Source: Pontederia crassipes (taxonomy: Eukaryota > Streptophyta > Magnoliopsida > Commelinales > Pontederiaceae). From it: 64,000 nucleotides of DNA. A model generated the notes under the pieces. The model made no database searches, had not been told where the DNA came from, and worked only from the letters and a program-made list of their open reading frames with translations. Shown here piece by piece: positions 13,192 to 25,543 of the stretch. Each line of letters begins with the position of its first letter. Positions within the stretch are counted from its first letter, which is position 1. The stretch spans positions 15,750,171 to 15,814,170 of the forward strand of contig CM060194.1 in the NCBI GenBank assembly GCA_030549335.1, read 5' to 3'. A program made the translations under genes and the position numbers.

Positions 13192-14560
13192 TATTTATAT
13201 AAAACAAGATACATTACATAATTTTGGTTGTATATTATCATATATAATAATTAGATATTAAATTAACACATATAATATCATTCACCATTTAATTTTATAA
13301 ATATGATTAATCAATATTAAATAAAGAATATAATTAATATTAAAAATAATAATGTGGATAAAATAATTACACTTATAATAATTTGAACATGCACATGGTA
13401 GTTATTTAAGAAAAAAGAGACAAAATTGAGCATTTCCTTGATTTATTATAAAAGGTAAATTGATTTATTGTAAAAAAATATAAATATAGTAAGTATTGTG
13501 TAGAATAGTAAATAAAAACATTTAATCATATTGATATAAAACATATATAATTTTGGTTGTACATCAAATTTATTTTTCTTCTTTTTATCGTATTCTTGTT
13601 TTTCTTCAAAATTTGTCTATTTCATGGAACCCTACTTTTATTTTCTATTTTTTTTTTATATTCTGAATTACCTAAAAGACATATTAATTAAAAATGTTAT
13701 AAAAAAGATTTAGAAAAACTAAAAAAAACAACATACTTGCATATTTTAAATGCATAATTCATTTTTATTAATAAAATCTTGTAGATACAATTCCACCCCA
13801 CAAGTTTTGCATTCCATTTCTAACTTCATTTTAAATTATGCAAAAAAAATACTAATTTATTTAATTGATATAATATGAGCCCACTATTGTGTAGAATGGT
13901 ATGATTCCACAATTTATTATCAAATAATTAAAAATATCAATAAGCACAATAGAAACATTTATGTTTATTTCTAGAAAAGACAATATACACAGTAACGAGA
14001 AAAAGTAACATAATGCACTCCACAAGGTTTATTATTAATGAATGATAAAATATAGCAAATCCATTCTTGGATTCAAAAAGATATACACAGCATCAAAATT
14101 ACTAACATCTCTAGAAGATTTATTTTTTTTCTCTTACGTATTATTGTTTCTTTAATTTATATCTTTCCTAGAAGCCTTCTTTTGTTTTATATTTTTTGTC
14201 TTTAATTACCTAAAAAATTAATTAAAAGTTCAATTAACAATTGAAAAAAAAAATCAGCATACTTACAATTTTAGATTTATAATTCATATTTTATTAATAA
14301 AATGTTCTAAATGCACTTTTGCCCCACAAGTTTTGCACTTCATTACTAGTCTTCTTTTTAAGTTCTGCAAAAAAATAATAAATTTATTTATATGACATAA
14401 TTTATTCCCAAGGTTGGTGATAATGGTATCATTCACAATTTACTATCAACTAATTTAAAAATATCACTATTATCATTTAAACTTTAGCATTTTCTTTTCT
14501 TTTTTTTTTTTTGAAAATTTTCTTAACTAAGACTCAATTGAATATATTGTTCAAATATTT
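13192..14560. repeat. AT-rich region with two diverged copies of a ~530-bp unit
   Basis: No gene is seen. A block reading CCCCACAAGTTTTGCA followed by a poly-A stretch and an ATTTAT run starts at about 13796 and again at about 14327. Both are followed by similar sequence up to a TAATTTAAAAATATC-like core. Part of the second copy matches bases 1-70, so this repeat flanks the Helitron on both sides. Confidence 0.55.
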
Positions 14561-15440
14561 TCTTAATTAAGACTCAATTGAATATTGGAATCACTACCCA
14601 TGTACCATGATATTCAAGTCACAATAAGCTTGATAGCCGGATCAAATAATTTCAAAGGAAGATATATTGAGATAAAATATCATTATATACATGATATAGT
14701 GAAAAGAAAAGAAGTGACTTTGAGGTATGTGCTTAAGGAAGACATGTTGACCGATTCTCTCAAAAAAGAGATTCCAATTGGAACATTTATCGAACATGTT
14801 AATTTGATAACTAAGGAATTATTGAATCGGGAATGAAGATTCACAAATTCTGAATTTTAAAATAATGTCTTTATTTGGAACTACACTAAACGTGAAAGTA
14901 CTGAAAATCGACCATATCGATTAAGTGAAAGATATTAATACGTGACCGAAATGTCACTATTGTCGTAGAGCGTGATACATGCACGTAAAAAAGGTGCTCC
15001 AGAATCGTCAAATCACAACACGTCATCACAAGAAATAAATGTCAAATCAGAATCGCTCGGAATTGGCAACAAGCGACGTTGAACACCGGATTGATGGAGC
15101 CATGATCAGCTGGCTTTAACGGCGGATGGACGAACAAGGTGTTGAACGCCTATATAATCCAATCAATCGGATGGAATGACCACAACATTGGGAATCCCCT
15201 AATCCCTTCTCTTCTCTCTCTTCGTAAGAGCATTGGAAAAGTGGAAAGAAGCAAGACATCACAATTACTGGAGCTAGCACACCTTGCCGGGCGATGATGT
15301 AAAATAACTTCTCAAAGATAATAATTCATGTTTTTGTACGTTCGTGACTCTTCTTATGGTGTTAAGAGCTAAATTTATGCTTTGAAAGTCGGTTATGGGC
15401 ATCCTGGAATTATCATTCGAGCATATTCATAATTATGCGT
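14561..15440 (+). mobile_element. Ty1-copia fossil: RNase H end plus LTR-like 3' sequence
   Basis: About 14600-14835 encodes a stretch recognisable as the C-terminal RNase H region of a Ty1-copia polyprotein (GRYIEIKYHYIHD followed by LKEDMLTDSLKKEI). After its stop codon comes ~600 bp that looks like a 3' LTR: a TATATAA promoter-like site at about 15151, a pyrimidine-rich stretch, then a T-rich end near 15440. The rest of the element is absent, so this is an old, severely truncated copy. LTR borders are uncertain. Confidence 0.6.
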
Positions 15441-15790
15441 AGTGTACGTTTCGAATGGTGGAGGAGGTAGAGAGAGAAGTTTGCCGAGGACGAGGAGAAC
15501 TGGAGAAGAGAGATGCCATCCATTCACACCAAGAACCAATCAGAATCTATGATCTATCAGGCAGAGAAGCCGTCGAAGGAAATCGGTGACAAGTTACCCG
15601 CTGCTGTCAAGGAAAAGGTAGAGGCAAAGTTCAGAGAGCTGAAGAAAGTTGCCGATGGTTCTACCCAGGCAATGAAGGACGAGCCACCCAGGTAATGAAG
15701 GACGCCATGGCCAGCCTCGACCAGGAGGCAAATGCAGATATGGCGATCACTCAATAACCAGCCTGGTGCTGCTGGCTGGTATTGCAAATA
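15441..15790 (+). pseudogene. Plastid-type (stromal) Hsp70 C-terminal fragment, broken
   Basis: The translated sequence matches the lid region of plant chloroplast Hsp70: RMVEEVEREKF-like sequence at 15455-15480, then HTKNQSESMIYQAEK (from 15526), GDKLPAAVKEKVEAKF, GSTQAMKDE and, after a small duplication, MKDAMASLDQEA and a degenerate tail. The parent protein is an ATP-dependent chaperone. The whole N-terminal ATPase and substrate domains are missing. A ~22-bp tandem duplication (around 15662-15706, repeating ACCCAGG.AATGAAGGACG) breaks the frame, and a stop falls in the tail. It directly abuts the LTR-like end of the copia fossil, so the fragment may have been carried or truncated by that element. 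It cannot encode a working chaperone. Confidence 0.82.
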
Positions 15791-16472
15791 AATCAAGTAT
15801 GAGAGGAGGCAAGTAGGAATTGGATTTTCTCACAATCCGTACAGAGGACTTGGGGTGCCAGTTTCGTCTGTTAAATGCATGTAAACAAACCATTCTTTGC
15901 GATGCCTCTCCTGTCTATTTGGAAGATTTTGAAATGAAAAAGAAAGAGTAGGATGCATCGAAGTTGGTTCCTGCATTTCCCATGTCCTCCGATAAGATGC
16001 AATCTGCTCTTGCATTTTTACGTAATTTGTTATAATCCGTGCTCTTGGAAGCCCCCCTCGCTATCTAGCTATTTGCGAGCCTGGCACATATATTTGCGTG
16101 AACATGATACTTCACAGTAAAGATGAGATGAAGGTAAAAATGAATCACAAGTTGTGATTTAGTTTAGTCTCGTAACTATTCATTCATTCATTCATAATTA
16201 CATTACAATCTTTAATGAGTTAACAAGGATGGCATGCGGTGGTAGCTCAGTTCAGATCGGGGATAATGCAGATACACAGCCGGCTACTACGTCATTTCGT
16301 GCACTATATTCACCAAAACATAACACGTACAAATAGAAGAACACAGACAAACCTAACACACCTCGCTGGACTGGAAGTAGGGTAGCCAAGGAAGAGTCGC
16401 TGCAGATAACACAGTTACGCATTTGTACAGTACATTTACTTTCATTCTTCTTATGATCTGCTAAGTAGTCTA
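15791..16472. other. Between the Hsp70 fragment and the ankyrin gene
   Basis: The left part may be leftover 3' UTR of the Hsp70 copy. The right part, up to the stop codon at 16473, should hold the 3' UTR of the minus-strand ankyrin gene. No canonical AATAAA is obvious on the minus strand. No other gene is seen. Confidence 0.5.
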
Positions 16473-18931
16473 TCAAGCCACAGTGACGGTCGAACGCTTG
16501 AACCTCCCATTACATTTCTGTACACTTGCTGGATCATCCGCAGTTAGTCGTTGTGCTCCAAAGCAGAAATACTGGTTCATCGATCTACCATTTTCCGTAC
16601 CCGATTTCTGAGAGTCGTTATCCACTGTCATGCTGTTGAAGGATGAATCAGAACATGAGGCGACACTGTTCTCACTCTCCAATTGAACAGGTTTCTTTTT
16701 CTCCGAGGAAACTGATGACCTTAAGGAGCTACATGTTGATTTTGTTGTGCGGCCAAAATTCGGCATGGCTTGAATTACTCCATGCATGAGGCTTGTAGCA
16801 AATTTTTTCCTAGTGGATGGACTTGGTGCAGAACTCCTAAACGAAAGTGGTCTCTTGTTGTTAGGAAGTGACGTCTCCTTGGAGAATCGCTCGCGAAGAG
16901 GAGTCAGAGGCTCCTCGCGATCAGACCATTTATTCATGGAATCAAAGGAATCATTATCGTCAAACTTCTTAGGTATCTCAAGTTTCTTGTCCTTCCGATG
17001 GGGCCATCTTACGAGAATCTTCTTGAGGTGCTTAGCTGCATTCTCAACAGGGTTTCTTTTCTTCTTATTGGAAGATTTGTGCTTCTCAATTTTAGAATTC
17101 AGCTGAGCATGATCACAGTTGCCTGCACTTGAGCATGAGCTTGGCCTTCCACTGGTTTCCGGTATTTCAATACCTGCGTGTAGAAAAATCTCTGCATCTG
17201 GTATTGTAAAAGAAGTACCAGGGCTGCTCCCAATGCCATGTGCTTTTAGCTGGGAAGCAATGGCTGACCTAGCTATGTAGTCCTTTGAATTTGATATTCC
17301 TCCAGCAGAAATTAGTTGCTTAATCAATATCTCAGATGATGCTGTTTGTGGATGTTGTCTAAGTATATCAAGGGGTGTCATGCCCTCAACATCTCGAATA
17401 TTGAGGTTAATTGATCGAATGGTCATTAGAAGTTCAACCAGATCAGAGTGCACATTCCCAGCAAAAGCCATATGAAGAGCGGTCCGTCCATCATTATTTC
17501 TGGTATTCATGATCTCCACAATGTTAATGACTGTTCCAGTGACCATTTGTCTCATGAGTTCCATTTGCCTGTCAAGTCTCCTGAAACCGGGTGTTCTGAA
17601 ACCAGCCACTGCCATGTGAAGGAATGTATCGCCATTAGAGTTTGTTGAAGTTGTACATGTAGGAGATGCGATGACTAAGGCCTCCACAACCAATAAGTGA
17701 CCTCGGAAGGCTGCCACATGCAATGCTGTGTTGCCTTGATTGTCTCTGGAGTTGATTATATCAAAAGATGTCAGATGCTTAACCACCTACATAGATTGGT
17801 TGAATGCAAAGTTATATCATAAAAATTGCTGCATTCAAAGAATTTCTACACACTTTTTTTTATTACATCATTGAAGTATTACTACACAAAACAGGCTGCA
17901 AGAAGTTGTGATGTCAACTGAGGGGCATTTTGGCACAAAAGTTAGCACTTGAAAACAGTTGCAAGCCAAAATGACAACATAGATGTGGTGTACAAAATGC
18001 CTAATTAGGCTTTTTTTAGATCACTGTAATTTAGTCAAGAACAACAAGCATTACATAAAAAAACAGTGAAAATTTGATAAAAGCACCATCAGTATTCGGT
18101 TTATTCCTCTTTATTTTATTATTCGGTGGACGAAACACTACTTCCAGGTTTAGATGCAAAAAGATATATGAGAAGTTACACCTAAAGAAAAGAAGAAACA
18201 TGAAAGGTAGGATAGTTGTGAATTACCTCCGCCTGCCCTCTGCCAGAGGCGGCATGCAAAAGTGTACAACCCTGGAGATCCCTGTAAGCTAAGATGTCGG
18301 AACAATCCACAAGAAGCTCCTTCAATATCTCCAGGTTCCCTCCTCTAGCAGCAGAATGCACAGCTCTATTCATAATTTCCTGTTTAAAAACAGATGCACC
18401 ACCTGCTGATGCCTCCAAGTCCCTTCCACCACCTATTGAACACCTTGGCGACTCCGCAAAATCAAGCAGGAGCCTGAAAACACCCGAGTTCTTGCTCCTT
18501 GCCGCAGCATACAAGATATCAGTGACACCGTACTCCCCTTCCCCAAAGACCAACAATGGGTCTCTTTCGAGCAGCTCCTGGACGAAGCTCATATCTCCTG
18601 CTGAGGCTGCAGTATACAGAAGCCATCCTCCATAGCCCGCTCTGATCAGAGAATTCTTCTTATTCTTCATCTCGCATTCATGGAGGAGACTCCGAGCTAC
18701 GCCCGACCGGCATCTAGCAACATCTTTGAAACGAGAATCATCATCCCAGACCGTTTCCAGGCGCCGGATCCGGCGAAGGGATGTCAGCTTGATGAGCAAG
18801 TTGGTGTCCAGATGGAGGAGCTCTCGAACGAGCTCGTAGTGTCCATTGGCTGCTGCCCAGTCAATAGGCGAGGCGTACCACCACTGGTCCCCAGTGCTCT
18901 CCCACCGCAGAGGGAAGTAAGATTGCGGCAT
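16473..18931 (-). CDS. Ankyrin-repeat protein, two coding exons, 672 aa
   Basis: Exon 1 is 18931-18227 and exon 2 is 17786-16473. The intron has GT at 18226-18225 and AG at 17788-17787 and is in phase 0, so GRGQAE joins directly to VVKHL. The protein starts MPQSYFPLRWESTGDQWWYA. Ankyrin repeats run from about residue 20 (SPIDWAAANGHYELVRELL) through GGWLLYTAASAGDMSFVQEL, MNRAVHSAARGGNLEILKEL, GCTLLHAASGRGQAEVV, GNTALHVAAFRGHLLVVEAL, GDTFLHMAV and GRTALHMAFAGN. The C-terminal third is Ser/Lys-rich and low-complexity, with basic clusters (KKKRNP, RWPHRKDKK) that could be nuclear signals. No membrane segment is seen, so this is not the ACD6-like membrane class. The length and WESTGDQWWYASPIDWAAANGHY start are typical of a conserved plant ankyrin family. 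The molecular role is unknown, presumably protein-protein scaffolding. The reading frame is intact. Confidence 0.93.
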
Positions 18932-19480
18932 CTGTATCAGAGATTACAGAGTTTTACCAGGCTCAGAGGAGGAGTGAGTGGCAGCTGAAGCGAATGGGAG
19001 ATTGTTTACATATCAGACATATAGAAGCTAACAATATAACAACACTAAACTTTCAGATATGATGAAATGGACTAAAGATTGAGCAATAAATGTAAGAATA
19101 CGAGCAAAACATAAACATCTACTAAGTAATAAACATCCATTAAGAAGTTCGTTGCAGGAAATGGAAATATGTCGAAGACACTGAACAAGATTTACGGCAA
19201 ACAGGGGCAAACAAATATAAAGCTCGCAGTTGGTGTACATAACTTTATGGAAAGGACCAGCAACAGCTGTTAAAGGAGACCTGCAAAAGACCAATGAATA
19301 TGTAAGCCCTCTGAGAAACTTGTAACCAGGAAAAAGAAAAAAGAAAGGTGAAAACCCCAAGAAGTAACTTACAGCAGATTACTGGGAACTGGGAAGCCTA
19401 CCAGTCTCAGAGAGATGGGCGGGGGTAAAATTTGGGTTTAGAGGAGGGGAGAGAGAGGAAGGAGGCAGTCGAAGATATAT
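18932..19480 (-). promoter_or_regulatory. 5' leader and promoter of the ankyrin gene
   Basis: Upstream of the ATG (18931) on the minus strand there is a likely 5' UTR intron: a CTGCT|GTAAGTTAC donor at about 19370 and a CTTTTGCAG acceptor at about 19280. A TATA-like GTATATATC on the minus strand lies at 19474-19482, with a purine/pyrimidine-rich (GAGAGAGGA) stretch just downstream, as is common near plant transcription starts. UTR limits are inferred. Confidence 0.5.
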
Positions 19481-19482
19481 AC

Positions 19483-20224
19483 AGTGATGAATGAAAGAGA
19501 ATGGTAGGAGGAAGGAAATCAAGGAATTTTCTGCATCACCGAAAAGGAGAGAGCGAGGTTGAACCCAAAGTGGTGGTGTGCAGATAATGATGGAGACTCT
19601 TTTCTTTTCTTTTTCATCTTTTTCATGTCAGATGCATACACACATTCAGGAACAAGGGTGTCCGGGACTGGTACTAGAGTTAAGAGTTGGTCCGCGAGGC
19701 AAAAAGGTAGCAGTGCCGGTCTTGTGCTCATGCGCGAGAGTGAGACTACCAACAAAGCCAACCAGTGCATCGTGTTCAAAGCTTATGTCACTGACGTGTT
19801 GTAATAGAGTTTCTATCTCTTTTATTTTATTTTGTTTTATTTATGTTCAACAGATGGAGTTCGGATCTCTTTTAGGTTACTTAATATTATATCATTTCTG
19901 TTGAGCAGATAAGCGAGTTTAATTTTGGAGAAGAAGGATAATGTTCAATTTTATTTTGTTTTGAAAAAAATTTAAGAGATACTCTTCGACTTTGACACTT
20001 TCTCAACGCTATTTTTTAATTTTTTTTTGTAACAAGACTGTTCTCTATCTTCTAACTTATTTTAGCAAATGTCATTTTGACCGGTGATCAATCATTACCC
20101 GGTCGAACAGCTGACGTAACACCCACGCGACGATATTTTCTCTCCTCCACATAATTTGCCGACATGATAATATTAAAAAATAAAATAATATTTTTAAAAA
20201 TAATAATTAAAAAATAAAAAATAG
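19483..20224. other. Intergenic, nothing recognised
   Basis: No gene or repeat family is identified. The segment ends in an AT-rich stretch (20165-20222) that borders the GC-rich island. Confidence 0.5.
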
Positions 20225-20640
20225 GATGTTGCCCTTGTGGGGAGAGACGACACTCCGCTGCCAATGTGAGGACATCGCTCGACAAGAGGGGCGGCCTCAC
20301 CCCAACCCCCTCTGTGATCTCCGGTCGGCGCAACAGGAAGGGGGGACGAGGCCCCTCTTTCTCTATATCGATGCATGAAAAGGAGGGTGTTGGGGGGCGA
20401 GGCGCCCCCTTATGTGATCTTTGGCGAGGTGCCAAGGAGGATGAGGGGGCCCCCTTCTCGTGCATCGGCATAAAGAAGGGGGCTCGTCAACCCCCACCCT
20501 TGTCTGAGGTCGGAGGGGGGAGGGAAAGACCTCCTCCACTTCGCTGAACCATATTTTCGTTGCGCCGATCGGAGATCACGATGTGGGGGACCTCACCCCT
20601 CCTTCCTCTTTGCGATCGTTAGACTCATGACAATCTTATG
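20225..20640. repeat. GC-rich repeat-like island
   Basis: About 415 bp of strongly GC-rich sequence sits between AT-rich flanks. It contains repeated phrases: TGTGATCT at about 20311 and 20412, GGGGGCGAGGCGCCCCC-like palindromes, GGCCTCACCCC/GACCTCACCCC, and ATCGGCATAAAG beside ATCGATGCATG. It does not look like a gene on either strand. It could be the internal part of a non-autonomous element; I could not define termini. Confidence 0.4.
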
Positions 20641-23600
20641 AGAACACTATATATGTCCATCATGTTCCGCAATTGAAGAAAAATTAATATCACTTGAAGT
20701 TTTGAACTTTAAAGGGTGTTAGAGTACTATGGAAGGCATCCTCACGATTATGAAAGGAGATACTATAATTCTGAAGGGAGTCAGATAGAAGTTCTTTTAT
20801 ATAATACAAGATACAGTGTTTGGTATTGCAACTATGACTATTTCATCAAAGTAAAAAAAGTTCATGTTGTGGCACATGAGACTTGGGCATATGAGTTAGA
20901 ACGAGATAAACATTCTCAGCAAGCGAGGTCTTCTGAGAGGTCAGAAGATATCTGAAATCAGTTTTTTGCAAGCACTATGTATTTGGTAACCAATGAAAGC
21001 TTCCGTTTTGGCAAGACAATGCACAAGACGAAGGCGACACTTGACTACATCCATGCTAATTGTTGGAGTCCCTCTCGTATTTCATCATTGGAAGGTGTTA
21101 GATACTTCCTGTTTGTGATTGATGACTACTTGAGTATAACTTGAGTATTTCTGATGAAGCACAAGAGTGAGTCCTTCAAGGCTTTCAAGTAGTGGAAGAT
21201 TTCGGTGGACGTCGAAGAAAGTGAAGTGCCTTCGCACTGATAATGATATGGAGTTCTGTCATGTTGAATTTGAACAATTTTGTAAAGATGAAGACATTGT
21301 CAGACATCATACTGTTAGAATATTCCACAGTAAAATAGAGTGGCATAACGAATAAATAAGATGCTTCTTGAGAGAGCAAGGTGCATGTTCTCTAATATTG
21401 ACCTAAATAGGACATTCTAAGTTGAAGTTGTTAACAAAACTTGCTACTCGGTGAATCGAAGCCCGACAATGGTGATTGATCTCAAGACTCCTTAGATATG
21501 GTCAAGAAATTCTGTTGATTATTCTAATTTAAAATTTTTTTGTTGCCCAACATACTATCATATTAGTGAAGGAATGTTGGAGCCGAGAGCTACAAAAGAA
21601 GCGTTCGTGGGATATGGTGCAAGAGCGAAATGCTATAGAATTTGGTCCCCTTCAGAACACAAGATCATTCACAACAGAAGCGTAACCTTTGATAAAATAT
21701 CAATGCTTCATTTGAAAGTGGTGACAGTTGACACAACAAAAGATAATGCCAACAAAAATGTGGAGGTTGAAGTTACTCTAACTAAGGATGATGCTAAAAG
21801 TTCACATGAAGTAATAAGAACCTGAAGAGCAACTTGAAGAGGAGTCAATTGTTGCTACGCATCCTCGCAGACAAGTAGGTCCTCCCAAGTGATATAGTTT
21901 TAAGGACATTGTTGCTTATGCTGTGCAGGTAGCTGAAGAGGTGGAGTCCCTATAGCTATCCTCTTACAGGCACATGTGTTGAATCTGAACAATGGATCGA
22001 TGTTATGGGTGAGGAGATGAAATCTCTTTACAAGAATCAGACTTGGAAGTTAGTCAAATTGCCTAAAAATATAAAGATCATTGGCTGTAAGAGGATCTTC
22101 AAGAAAAAGATTAGGATTTCAGGAGTTGAAAGTATAAGATACAAAACATAGCTAGTTGCTAGAGGATATAGTTAGAAAGGAGTGGACTATATTGAGATAT
22201 TATCAACTATTGTCAAACATACTTTTATCGTGGTGTTACTTGCTCTTGTAATACATTGGAATCTAGATCTTGAGCAACTAGATGTAAAGTGCTTTCCTCC
22301 ATAAAAAATTTGAGAAAGATATTCTTATGAGCCAGCCGGAGGGGTTCTCCATTCTAGGCAAGGAGGATCAAGTTTGAAAAATTGTTTGTATGACCTGAAG
22401 TAATCTCTTAGACAATGGTACAAGGAGTTTGACAATTTCATGATCGATAATGAATTCAGCCGAAGTCCCTATGATATGTATATCATAAGAAGGTGAAGGA
22501 CGACTCCACCATCTATCTGCAATTGTATGTTAATGACATACTCATTGCTACTAGGAACATGACAGACATTCAGAATTTGAAGAAACTTCTCAGTGCAGAA
22601 TTCGATATGAAGGACACAAAAAAAATCTGAGGATTGAATACTAAGGTATTGCACACAGGGTAAACTCTTCTTATCTCAAAAATATATATATATTCGAAAG
22701 ATTTTATTTAGGTTTGAAATGTTTGGAGTGAAGCCCTTGAAGCAAATATTCATCTATCTTGCCTTCGCACCAAAATCAAAAGCAGAAAAGGAGTACATAT
22801 CTTGAGTTCCTTATGCTAAGATAGTTGGAAATTTGATATATGTCATAAATTGTACAAGATCTAATATTGCTCATGCAGTTAGTGTTGTTAGCAGGTTCAA
22901 CTGAAATGAATCTTTCAGTATCTAAGAGGAACATCTGATATTGGTCTTGTTTACAGAAGTGATAAAGAGTATTTGGTTGCTGGTTACTCAAATTCAAACT
23001 ATGTTGCAAATGTTAATGGAAGATGATTCATAACAAATTATATCTTTACTTTAGGCAACTCTATCATCGGTTGGAAGGCTATGCACCAACCATTAATCTA
23101 TTAATATCTATCACAGAGGCAGAGTATATGGCACTGACAGAAGCTACTAAGGAAGACATATGATTAAAAGGCCTAGTTGAATATCAAGATTACATTAGGA
23201 GCACATTATAGTGGCACTACGATAGTTTGAGTGCAATATCTTTAGCTAAAGACCAAGTGCATCATAAGAAAACTAAACACGTTGATGTCATATATCACTA
23301 TATCCGCACTGAGAAGAGAATCAATATGAAGAAGATCGGTACCGAAGACAATCCAATTAATATGTTCACCAAGCCTATTTCTCATAGTAAGTTTCAAGCA
23401 CTATTTGAACTTGCTTAATATTTTGAATTTGAACTCAATTGTAATCTTAATTGAACTCTTACGTTAGTCGAGTGCTAAGAGCGTGGGATGGTTTCACTGT
23501 CCGTCCCTTATAGTTTTAGGATTTCTTTTTCTTATTTTGTATTAGAGTTCTCTATATAAACTCCATGACGATTGGATTATTTCGTCTCATTGTAATCATC

Positions 23601-23705
23601 AAAATAGAGTCGCTACCGTCCGAGAACATAGCACGATTTAGAATGAATCTTATGTATTCTTCTGTGTTTGTACGATCTCTCTCTTCATTTTGTAATAAAC
23701 TTAAA
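20641..23705 (+). mobile_element. Ty1-copia retrotransposon fossil, 5'-truncated, heavily broken
   Basis: Recognisable parts in order on the plus strand: integrase core with flanking zinc/pre-integrase region (about 20950-21480, including CLRTDNDMEFCHVEFEQFC), the GYGARAKCYRIWSPSEHKII block (about 21610), reverse transcriptase remnants (about 21990-22900), and RNase H (about 23060-23418, with TEAEYMAL and KTKHVDVIYHYI, ending near MFTKPISHSKFQALF). After a stop codon, 23460-23705 looks like an LTR, with CTATATAAAC at about 23552. There is no matching 5' LTR or gag in the window. It carries well over ten breaks, so it is an old dead copy. It lies 3' of the ankyrin gene's promoter side and is not related in position to any host gene. 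Confidence 0.85.
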
Positions 23706-24715
<1,010 letters not shown>

Positions 24716-25065
24716 CCATGTGATATATATTAACTGTTTTGGACATTGGATACCATTTAAGGCCTATGATCACCCAACTGTGTCGTTCCGTGTGATACAG
24801 CATATAATTTTGGTACGAGGATTTCGCCCCGCACGTCCTCCCATAGATGATCTCTTTGGATCCTCCACTTGACCCACAAGGGATCCCTCCGCTTCATCCT
24901 CCACAAACTCGTTGATCGAGCAATAAAATTTTCATATTAGGAGATTTATTTCGGAGTGTCTTGAGGTCCAAACTAATTTTCAATTGGAGTAGAATTATTA
25001 ACAAAATGACATGTTTTTAATTTTTAGTAGTGTACGTGTTTACACATTTAATTACATATCCATAT
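24716..25065. other. Intergenic, nothing recognised
   Basis: No gene is seen. 24800-24930 is somewhat GC-richer than its surroundings but shows no coding signal or known terminus. Confidence 0.5.
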
Positions 25066-25535
25066 TAGGAATGAGCACGGTTGACCCAAATTCTCGAGAA
25101 ATATTATCGTCCCGGCCAAGCTGATTCTGAGTTAGACGAGTCTAGCGTTAAAATTCTCGACCCAAAACTTGGTACGGTTAAAATACAAATATAATTATAA
25201 CAAATATATTAAACTTACATCTTAAAATATCCTAATATTATTTTTATAAACTCAGTTCATTACCGATTTAATTCCTGATTCACAATTAAAATATAACCAT
25301 AATAATATATTAAATTATCTAAAATCTAATTTAATCGTATTAATATTAAATTATCTATTTTTAATTAATTCTCAGTTCTATTCTCGATCTTATTCTCGAT
25401 TTTTCAATCCTAGTACTGGGATCGGTATTTGTTTTTTAATCCTAGTACTGGGATCGGTATTGATTTTAGTTTTTTTAAACTCGACATAAATCAGATCGAA
25501 GACGGTTCGGTCCAACCCTATTTTGCTCTCCCCTA
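25066..25535. mobile_element. hAT-like MITE (~470 bp)
   Basis: The left end reads TAGGAATGAGCA and the right end, reverse-complemented, TAGGGGAGAGCA: short imperfect terminal inverted repeats. Flanks are ATCCATAT (25058-25065) and ATCCATTG (25536-25543), an imperfect 8-bp target duplication (6 of 8), the size used by hAT elements. It contains no coding sequence. Inside, a ~23-bp block (ATCCTAGTACTGGGATCGGT) occurs twice in tandem at about 25408 and 25439. Confidence 0.6.
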
Positions 25536-25543
25536 ATCCATTG

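Noticed and set aside
20088-20547. Overlapping frames in the GC-rich island
   Set aside because: Present on both strands with low-complexity Pro/Gly content; repeat-like DNA.
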